In this document: positions 58,280 through 64,000 of the stretch, piece after piece | How positions within the stretch are numbered: position 1 is the stretch's first letter | Layout of the letters: every line of letters begins with the position of its first letter | Assembly (NCBI GenBank): GCA_050185195.1 | Contig: JBFWZQ010000001.1 | Location: 248,001 to 312,000 of the forward strand | Origin: CADEFQ01 sp050185195 | GTDB lineage: Bacteria > Pseudomonadota > Gammaproteobacteria > Steroidobacterales > Steroidobacteraceae | Length of the DNA: 64,000 nucleotides | Reading direction: 5' to 3' | Translations under genes and position numbers: made by a program | The notes under the pieces: model-generated | Seen by the model: the letters and a program-made list of their open reading frames with translations, nothing else | The model's database searches: none | Told to the model about the DNA's origin: nothing

Positions 58280-58918
58280 ATGCCGCAGGTCAGCGTCATC
58301 ATCGCCGACGACCACCAGGTCGTGCGCACCGGGCTGAAGCAGATCATCGCATCGCAGCCCGACCTGCGCGTCGCCGCCGAGTGCCGCACCGGCAAGGAAG
58401 TCATCGCGGCGCTGCAGGCCGAGGCCTGCAGCGTACTGCTGCTCGACCTGTCGCTGCCCGACATGTCGGGGCTCGACGTCCTGAAGCACGTGCGTTCGCA
58501 CCACGACGGCATCGCGGTGCTCGTGTTGAGCGGCTATCCGGAGAAACAGTTCGGCCTCAACGTGTTGCGCGGTGGCGCCCACGGCTTCATCAGCAAGGGC
58601 GTGGACGACACCGAGCTGCTGCGCGCGGTGCGCATGGTGGCGCGCGGCAACCGTTATGTCGGCCCCGAGCTCGCCGAACTGCTGCTGGCGGGCCTCGACG
58701 GCGGCGGCGACCAGCCGCGCCATGGCGCGCTGTCGGAGCGTGAATTCCAGATCTTCGTGAAGCTCGCCGAAGGCAGGACCGTCACCGAGATCGCCGGCAA
58801 GCTCTTCCTCAGCGTCAAGACCGTGAGCACCTACCGCTCGCGCATCCTCGAGAAGATGGGGATGAAAACCAACGCCGACATCACCTACTACGCGATCAAG
58901 AACAGCCTGCTGCAGTGA
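58280..58918 (+). CDS. NarL/FixJ-family response regulator
   Basis: 212 aa. Receiver domain with Asp56 (LLLDLSLPDMSG) and DDHQVVRTGLKQI; LuxR-type HTH from about 150 on: LSEREFQIFVKLAEGRTVTEIA, then KLFLSVKTVSTYRSRILEKM. A matching kinase is encoded nearby on the minus strand (59377-60798). Whether it responds to nitrate, like NarL, cannot be told. Confidence 0.92.
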   Translation: MPQVSVIIADDHQVVRTGLKQIIASQPDLRVAAECRTGKEVIAALQAEACSVLLLDLSLPDMSGLDVLKHVRSHHDGIAVLVLSGYPEKQFGLNVLRGGAHGFISKGVDDTELLRAVRMVARGNRYVGPELAELLLAGLDGGGDQPRHGALSEREFQIFVKLAEGRTVTEIAGKLFLSVKTVSTYRSRILEKMGMKTNADITYYAIKNSLLQ

Positions 58919-58920
58919 CC

Positions 58921-59376
58921 ATGCCGATCGAGCCGCACGCCACACAGCCGAAAGATCGCCGCAACGCCGGGCGTGGCGCGCAGGCCCCGGGCGAGCTGCG
59001 CATCCTGCTGATCGAGGATTCCCGGCTGCTGCGCGACCGCTTGATCGGCATGCTCACCGTCCCGGGCATCCTCAGGATCGCCGGCACCGCCGAGACCGAA
59101 CAGGAAGCGATCGATCTCATCGATGCCCACGACTACGATGCGCTGGTCGTCGACGTGGAGCTGAAACAGGGCAGCGGCATCGCTGCGATCCGCCATGCCC
59201 GCAGGTCCTTCGCCACGCGCACCCAGCCGCTCATCATCGTGCTCACGAACTATGCGCTGCCGACCGTCGAGCAGCGCTGCCTCGGCGCCGGCGCCGACCA
59301 TTTCCTCGACAAGATGCAGCAGTTTGCAGAGGTGCGGCCGCTGCTCGAGCGCCACCAGCGCGGCCGCGGCCACTGA
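58921..59376 (+). CDS. single-domain response regulator (receiver only)
   Basis: 151 aa, or 153 from the GTG at 58915 that overlaps the previous stop. N-terminal charged tail, then a receiver: LRILLIEDSRLLRDRL, Asp in ALVVDVELKQGSG, and LTNYALPTVEQRCLGAGA. No output domain, so it may modulate the kinase or relay phosphate. Its TGA directly abuts the kinase stop on the other strand. Confidence 0.88.
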   Translation: MPIEPHATQPKDRRNAGRGAQAPGELRILLIEDSRLLRDRLIGMLTVPGILRIAGTAETEQEAIDLIDAHDYDALVVDVELKQGSGIAAIRHARRSFATRTQPLIIVLTNYALPTVEQRCLGAGADHFLDKMQQFAEVRPLLERHQRGRGH

Positions 59377-60798
59377 TCAGGCGCGGGCTTCGGGCCCCGC
59401 GAAAGGCACGAGGACGTCGAGGCGGGTGCCCTGGCCCGGTGCGCTCTGGATCTCGAAGCTGCCGTTCAGGCTCACGACGCGATGGCGCATGCCCGACAGG
59501 CCGTGCGAACTGCGCGCCCGCTCGGGATCCATGCCGATGCCATCGTCGCCTATACCCAGGTGGTAGCCGGCCGCACCCACCTCGAAGCTCATCTCGACCT
59601 TGCGCGCCCGCGCGTGGCGGATGATGTTGGTGAGCGACTCCTGCCCGACCCGAAACAGCGCGATCGCGAGCGCCTGGGGGATCGGGTCCGTTTCCTCGGG
59701 GATCGACGTGCGGCATTCGAGCCCCGCGCGCTTGCAGGTCTCGTCGAAGTAGGCCTCGAGCGCGGTCGGCAGGCCGAAATGATCGAGCAGCGCCGGCCGC
59801 AGGTTCTCGACCACGCGCCGCTTCAGGTTCATCGCCTCGGTGACGGTACGCACGAGTTCGCCGAGCTTGTCGCGCACCTCCTGCTCCATCGTCACCGAGC
59901 GGCCCTGCAACCAGGCGAGGTCCATGTTGGCGGCGGTCAGCAGCCCGCCCAGCTCGTCGTGCAGGTCGCGGGCGAGATCGGCCTTTTCCTGCTCCGAAGC
60001 ACTCTGCAGGTGGGTCGTCAGTTGCGACAGTTCGCGGGTGCGGTCCTCGATGATCACCTCGAGCCGGCGCCGCTCGTGCTCCTCTTCGTAGCGCTGCCCC
60101 TCCCGGCGCAGGCTGTCGGCGACGAACAGGCGCACGACCAGCACGATCAGCGCGAGCGTGAGCAGGGCGAGCGCCGCGAATGCGTAGCGCGACAGGACGA
60201 GGCTGCGTGCCTGCTCCTCGCGCAGCGACGCGAGGCGCGAATCGAGCACGCCTATCAATGCGTCGGCGCCGGAACGGAACCGGTCCATCACCTTGCGCCC
60301 CTCGCCGGTACGCAGGATCGCGAGCGCGTTGGCGCGATCGCCGCGTTGTGTCAGCGAGATCGAGGCGGTCACCTCCGCGATCTTGAGGCCGCGCAGTTCC
60401 TCGAGACGCGTGACGTGCTGCAGGATTTCGGCGTCCCCGGCCGCGAGCATCCGCAGGCGCGCGCTGATCACCTGCAGGTCGGGCAGCGCGCTTTCGTACG
60501 GCGCGAGATAGCGGCGATTGGTGGTGAGCAGGTAGCCACGCTGCGCGCTCTCGAGGTCGACGAGCTGCGAGCGCATCGCGATCACCTCGTTCTGCATGCC
60601 GAGGGTGCGATTGACGCTCTCCGCGGCCACGCGGATGCGGCTCACCGACCATTCGTTCACCACGTAGACGCCGAGGCCGAGCAGCGAGATCGCCACGATC
60701 GGCAGCCAGATCGAGCCCGGCAGCAACCGCAGGCCATCCCAGAAATCGAGCTGGATGTTGCGATACTGCCGCCACGGCAGCCCATGCCCGTCCGCCAC
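59377..60798 (-). CDS. CHASE3-type sensor histidine kinase (HisKA_3)
   Basis: 473 aa from GTG 60798, which has GGAG seven bases upstream; ATG 60894 is the alternative but overlaps the fabH start. TM1 about 30-48, periplasmic CHASE3 region (QLVDLESAQRGYLLTTNRRY), TM2 about 205-227, linker coiled coil, then phospho-accepting His280 in ARDLHDELGGLLTAANMDLA and a HATPase: SLTNIIRHARA, IGDDGIGMDP, HGLSGMRHRV. Same architecture as NarX/DegS-group kinases that pair with LuxR-type regulators. Convergent partner of the two regulators at 58280-59376. Confidence 0.9.
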   Translation of the reverse strand: MADGHGLPWRQYRNIQLDFWDGLRLLPGSIWLPIVAISLLGLGVYVVNEWSVSRIRVAAESVNRTLGMQNEVIAMRSQLVDLESAQRGYLLTTNRRYLAPYESALPDLQVISARLRMLAAGDAEILQHVTRLEELRGLKIAEVTASISLTQRGDRANALAILRTGEGRKVMDRFRSGADALIGVLDSRLASLREEQARSLVLSRYAFAALALLTLALIVLVVRLFVADSLRREGQRYEEEHERRRLEVIIEDRTRELSQLTTHLQSASEQEKADLARDLHDELGGLLTAANMDLAWLQGRSVTMEQEVRDKLGELVRTVTEAMNLKRRVVENLRPALLDHFGLPTALEAYFDETCKRAGLECRTSIPEETDPIPQALAIALFRVGQESLTNIIRHARARKVEMSFEVGAAGYHLGIGDDGIGMDPERARSSHGLSGMRHRVVSLNGSFEIQSAPGQGTRLDVLVPFAGPEARA

Positions 60799-60892
60799 CC
60801 GTCGACTCCGTGCGTGGAAACCCGGCGTTATGCTAGCAGCTACTGCAGCGCGCGCGTGCGCGCAAGGCAGGGTCGTCGTATGCTGCTGCGCC

Positions 60893-61990
60893 ATGACGAC
60901 CTATGCCGCCATCACAGGCTGGGGCAAGTGCCTGCCACCGGCCGTGCTGTCGAACCATGACCTCGCAGGCCTGCTCGAGACGAGCGACGAGTGGATCACG
61001 AGCCGCACCGGCATCCGCGAGCGGCGCATTTCCCATGTCGCCATGGCGGACCTGGCACATGTCGCGGCCGAGCGCGCACTCGCGTGCGCCGGCCTCTCGG
61101 GCCGCGAAATCGAGCTCATCGTCTTCGGCACCTGCAGTTTCGAGGACCAGGTGCCGAACATGGCCTCCGGGCTGCAGCAGCGCATCGGTGCGGCCGGTTG
61201 CGCGGCAATGGACGTCAACACCGCCTGCACGAGCTTCCTCTACGGGCTCTCCACCGCGACCGCGATGATCCGCGGCGGCGTCGTGCGCAATGCGCTGGTG
61301 ATCGGCGCCGAGATCATCTCGCCCTACATGGACTGGACCGACCGCAACGTCGCGGTGCTGTTCGGCGACGGCGCGGCCGCGGTCGTCCTGCAGGCGAGCG
61401 AAAACGAAGAAGGCCTGCTCGCCGAGAAGCTCGGCTGCTTCGGCGATGCGCGGGAAATCCTGCGCATCCACGGCATGGGCGGCACGTATGCCAACCAGGG
61501 CCGCCTCTACGGCGTCACGTCGTGGCAGTTCGAGGGGCAGGAAATCTTCAAGCGCGCCGTGCTCGGCATGAGCGAAGCGAGCGCGGCGGCACTCGCGAAG
61601 CGCGAACTCACGGCCGACGACATCCAGCTCGTCGTGCCGCACCAGGCGAACCTGCGCATCATCGAGGCCGTGGCCAAGCGGGCCGGCATCCCGATGGAAC
61701 GGGTGTTCACCAACGTGCAGCGCTACGGGAACATGTCATCGGCGACCGTGCCGGTCGGGCTCTGCGAAGCGCTCGAGGAGGGTCGCGTGCCGAAGGGCGG
61801 CTGGCTGCTGCTGCCGGCGTTCGGCGGCGGGCTCACCTTCTGCGCGCACCTGATCCGCTGGGGCGATCGCGTGACGCCGCTCGGCACGTCGGACATCGAG
61901 CTGTCGCCCTGCGATCGCACGGCAGTCGAGCTGATCCACGAAGTCGCCGCGCGCAAGGTCACGCGCGCGGCGGAACCGGCTATTTCCTAG
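60893..61990 (+). CDS. fabH: beta-ketoacyl-ACP synthase III FabH
   Basis: 365 aa. Initiates fatty acid synthesis by condensing an acyl-CoA (usually acetyl-CoA) with malonyl-ACP. Catalytic Cys112 (DVNTACTSFLYG), His250 (VVPHQANLRI) and Asn280 (QRYGNMSSATVP) match the E. coli 112/244/274 triad. Longer than E. coli FabH (317) by some 50 residues, mainly in the C-terminal half and near 180-215. Possible -10 TATGCT at 60829. The 3' end overlaps the bTHX gene by 11 bases. Confidence 0.92.
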   Translation: MTTYAAITGWGKCLPPAVLSNHDLAGLLETSDEWITSRTGIRERRISHVAMADLAHVAAERALACAGLSGREIELIVFGTCSFEDQVPNMASGLQQRIGAAGCAAMDVNTACTSFLYGLSTATAMIRGGVVRNALVIGAEIISPYMDWTDRNVAVLFGDGAAAVVLQASENEEGLLAEKLGCFGDAREILRIHGMGGTYANQGRLYGVTSWQFEGQEIFKRAVLGMSEASAAALAKRELTADDIQLVVPHQANLRIIEAVAKRAGIPMERVFTNVQRYGNMSSATVPVGLCEALEEGRVPKGGWLLLPAFGGGLTFCAHLIRWGDRVTPLGTSDIELSPCDRTAVELIHEVAARKVTRAAEPAIS

Positions 61991-62099
61991 CGGCCTTCTT
62001 CGCAACTTTCTTCTTGGCGGCCGGCTTCTTCGGGCGCGACTTGCCGAACGAGCCCTTGTAGATCTTGCCGCGGCGGCTGCGGCCGTCTCCCTTGCCCAT
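61980..62099 (-). CDS. small ribosomal protein bTHX
   Basis: 39-residue, extremely basic protein on the minus strand, too short for most ORF callers: starts MGKGDGRSRRGKIYKGSFGK and continues with a Lys/Ala tail (KKPAAKKKVAKKAARK). MGKGD..(R)RGKI(Y/W)KG(S/T)(F/Y)G is the THX (Thx/S31-like) signature of the 30S head protein. ATG at 62099; GGAG about nine bases upstream. It overlaps the end of fabH. Small and Lys-rich, it is a likely ribosomal subunit component. Confidence 0.9.
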   Translation of the reverse strand: MGKGDGRSRRGKIYKGSFGKSRPKKPAAKKKVAKKAARK

Positions 62100-62157
62100 G
62101 TACCTTAGCTCCGGTCGTGTTGAAGGGCCGCGAGTCTAGCAGCCCGCGGGGCGCCGA

Positions 62158-63213
62158 TCACCGGTAGCGCGACAGGATCTTCGCCAGCCCCTGCGCGCCG
62201 GGCGACAGCGCCGGCAGGGAGAGGCCGTTGAGCGGCGCGTCGGGCGTGCCGTTCAGCTCGTGGAACTCCTTCTGCGCCTCGTCGATGTAGAGGAGGCCCG
62301 TCAGGTACTCGCCCTGGCGCATTCTTTCCTGGATGTGCGCGCTCGCGGCGACCCGGTTGGTCGGGTCGTAGTCGGGCGCGATCTTGCGCAGCAGGATCCG
62401 GCTGCCGTCGTGCAGCACGACCGGGAACCGCTCCCCCTCGGCGTAATCGGCCACGATTTCGCGCTCGAACGGCACGAAATCGGCGTTGACCGCGGGCTCG
62501 TAGTGCTCGCGCGTATAGGCATAACTCTTCGTCGAGCCTTCGTGGTCGTTGAAGGTGACGCAGGGCGACAGCACGTCGATCAACGCGAAACCCCGGTGGC
62601 GCAGGCCGGCCTGGAGGAGCGGCACGAGCTGCGCCTTGTCGCCGGAGAAGCTGCGGGCCACGAAGGAGGCACCGAGGTTCATGGCGAGCAGCACCGGGTC
62701 GATCGGCGGCTGCTGGTTCACGTCGCCCTTCTTCGCCTTCGTGCCGATATCGGCGGACGCCGAGAACTGGCCCTTCGTGAGGCCGTAGACGCCGTTGTTC
62801 TCGATCACGTAGAGCATGTTCAGGTTGCGGCGGATCGCATGGCAGAACTGCCCGAGGCCGATCGACAGCGTATCGCCGTCGCCCGAGACGCCGATGTAGC
62901 TCAGGTTGCGGTTCGCCGCGTTCGCGCCCATCGCGATCGACGGCATGCGCCCGTGCACCGAATTGAAACCGTGCGCGCCGCTCACGAAATAAGCCGTCGT
63001 CTTCGACGAGCAGCCGATGCCGGAGAGTTTCGCGATGTTCTGCGGCTCGAGCGACAGGCCCCAGATCGCTTCGGTCAGCGCCGCCGTGATCGAATCGTGG
63101 CCGCAGCCGGCGCACAGCGTGGACAGCACGCCCTCGTAGTCGCGCCTCGTGAGGCCGAGATCGTTGCGCGGCAGGGAGGGGTGGCGGACTTTCGGTTTCG
63201 GGATGAAGGTCAT
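62158..63213 (-). CDS. korB: 2-oxoacid:ferredoxin oxidoreductase beta subunit (KorB)
   Basis: 351 aa, TPP-binding subunit. TLCAGCGHDSITAAL (Cys ligands and TPP site), GIGCSSKTTAYFVSG, GRMPSIAMGANAANR, then the GDGDTLSIG...NNGVYGLTKGQ TPP/Mg2+ motif. Pairs with KorA just upstream to oxidise 2-oxoglutarate (or another 2-oxoacid) with ferredoxin. ATG lies one base after the korA stop. Substrate specificity cannot be read. Confidence 0.92.
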   Translation of the reverse strand: MTFIPKPKVRHPSLPRNDLGLTRRDYEGVLSTLCAGCGHDSITAALTEAIWGLSLEPQNIAKLSGIGCSSKTTAYFVSGAHGFNSVHGRMPSIAMGANAANRNLSYIGVSGDGDTLSIGLGQFCHAIRRNLNMLYVIENNGVYGLTKGQFSASADIGTKAKKGDVNQQPPIDPVLLAMNLGASFVARSFSGDKAQLVPLLQAGLRHRGFALIDVLSPCVTFNDHEGSTKSYAYTREHYEPAVNADFVPFEREIVADYAEGERFPVVLHDGSRILLRKIAPDYDPTNRVAASAHIQERMRQGEYLTGLLYIDEAQKEFHELNGTPDAPLNGLSLPALSPGAQGLAKILSRYR

Positions 63214-63214
63214 A

Positions 63215-64000
63215 TCAGGCTCCGTGCGGCGCCACGCTTCGCAGCGGCTTCGGCGCGACTTCCGCCAGCACGGCCTCGATGATGAAGCTCGAGGAGATCG
63301 GCAGGCCGCTGTAATGCAGCAGCGAGCGCAGCCGCGCCTTCTCGACCGGCGTCTCGAGCGTCAGCAGCGAGCGCAGCTGCGCGTCGCGGTTCTGCTCGAC
63401 CACGAAGATCAGGCGATGGCCCTCGAGGAACTTGTCGACTTCGTCGTTGAAGGGAAAGGCGCGCACGCGCATGTAGTCCGCGCTGACCCCCATGCCGCGC
63501 AGCACGTCGAGCGCCTCGCGCACCGCGCCGTCGCTGCTGCCCGCCGCCACGATGCCCACGTCGGTGCGCACGTCGGCCAGCTCGAACACCGGCCGCGGCA
63601 CGTGGCTGCGCGCCGTGTGGAACTTCCTGACCAGCCGGTCGACGACCACCTGGTACTCGGCGGAATCCTCGGTATAGGCGCCGAACTGGTTGTGGCCGGA
63701 GCCGCGCGTGAAATAGGCCGCCTTCGGGTGCACGCCCGGCAACGTGCGGTACGGGATGCCGTCGTCGTCCTTGTCGAGGAAGCGGTGGAACTTCTCGAGC
63801 TTGACGATCTCCTCGAGCGGCAGCACCTTGCCACGGTCGGGCTGCCAGCCGTCGTCCCACTTGAGATCGCGGCACATCCAGTCGTTCATGCCGATGTCGA
63901 GGTCGAGCAGCACCATCACGGGCGTCTGCAGGCGCTCGGCGAGGTCGAAGGCCGCGACCGAGAAATAGAAGCACTCCTCGGGGTTCGCGGGATACAGGCA
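63215..64000 (-). CDS. korA: 2-oxoacid:ferredoxin oxidoreductase alpha subunit (KorA), start outside window
   Basis: The frame is open to the right edge (base 64000), so the N-terminus is off-window; the C-terminal 261 residues are seen. The visible start LYPANPEECFYFSVAAFDLA and the segments LDLDIGMNDW, SGHNQFGAYTEDSAEYQ, IVAAGSSDGAVREALDVLR and ADYMRVRAFPFNDEV...FVVEQNRDAQLR belong to the pyruvate-flavodoxin-reductase-like alpha chain. Followed after one base by korB, an operon. Confidence 0.92.
   Translation of the reverse strand, partial: CLYPANPEECFYFSVAAFDLAERLQTPVMVLLDLDIGMNDWMCRDLKWDDGWQPDRGKVLPLEEIVKLEKFHRFLDKDDDGIPYRTLPGVHPKAAYFTRGSGHNQFGAYTEDSAEYQVVVDRLVRKFHTARSHVPRPVFELADVRTDVGIVAAGSSDGAVREALDVLRGMGVSADYMRVRAFPFNDEVDKFLEGHRLIFVVEQNRDAQLRSLLTLETPVEKARLRSLLHYSGLPISSSFIIEAVLAEVAPKPLRSVAPHGA

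Noticed and set aside
1..64000. CRISPR arrays, rRNA genes, complete insertion sequences or prophage
   Set aside because: No regularly spaced repeats, no rRNA-like stretches and no transposase, integrase or phage structural genes were seen; XerC at 53132 is the chromosomal dimer-resolution enzyme in its usual cluster.

Overview
The window is about 64 kb of very GC-rich, gene-dense chromosomal DNA. It looks like a denitrifying gammaproteobacterium, perhaps related to Xanthomonadales, Nevskiales or Steroidobacter; genus cannot be fixed from this sequence. The pointers are polA-engB-cytochrome c4-dsbA synteny, the dapF-DUF484-xerC-hslVU block, an AlgZ/AlgR pair, UbiK, and a fabA-fabB pair. No plasmid, prophage or IS element is intact here.

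Layout. 1-6.4 kb: end of ubiD, then fabA-fabB-nadA-nadB and a small conserved gene, joined by 1-4 base start/stop overlaps. 6.4-17.6 kb: a TDT-family carrier, then on the minus strand the respiratory nitrate block narK2-narG-narH-narJ-narI-ppiC-narK1. 17.6-19.2 kb: a 302-base regulatory gap with two back-to-back FNR/DNR-type promoters. One faces narK2GHJI. The other faces a 22-codon leader plus moeA, which supplies the Mo cofactor that NarG needs. 19.2-26 kb: polA, a small beta-barrel gene, a probable sigma-E-dependent sRNA with its own terminator, engB, cytochrome c4, a lipoprotein DsbA, corA and tRNA-Arg(CCG).

26-28.4 kb is the only accessory-looking segment. It lies just downstream of the tRNA and holds small orphan or decayed ORFs, a 77-base structured palindrome, a lower-GC DUF3800 gene and a higBA toxin-antitoxin pair. 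28.5-35 kb: an ATP-grasp-like protein divergent from a TetR operon, an alpha/beta hydrolase, cytochrome c5, comM and ubiK. 35-40 kb: amtB with a sigma-54-type promoter, and a Fur-box-preceded TonB receptor followed by cupin and CopD-like genes. 40-43.2 kb: nsrR divergent from a NO reductase operon whose NorC carries a second fused cytochrome c domain and whose NorB has extra C-terminal membrane segments.

43-64 kb: DUF4124 protein, a beta-hydroxyacid dehydrogenase, AlgZ/AlgR-like two-component genes, a ferredoxin-type reductase, a CadC-like TPR regulator facing a beta-propeller lipoprotein-like gene, CoA-binding protein, dapF-DUF484-xerC-hslV-hslU, GNAT, esterase, CDGSH protein, a NarL-type regulator, a single-domain receiver and a CHASE3-type histidine kinase, fabH, the small ribosomal protein bTHX, and the korBA 2-oxoacid:ferredoxin oxidoreductase running off the right edge.

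How it fits together: nitrate uptake (NarK1/NarK2), nitrate reduction (NarGHI with chaperone NarJ and MoeA) and NO removal (NorCB under NsrR) form a coherent anaerobic respiration set. Nitrite reductase and N2O reductase are not in this window. The most notable items are the sRNA at the Spot 42/ErsA genomic position, the paired FNR promoters with a cysteine-containing leader peptide before moeA, and the di-haem NorC fusion.
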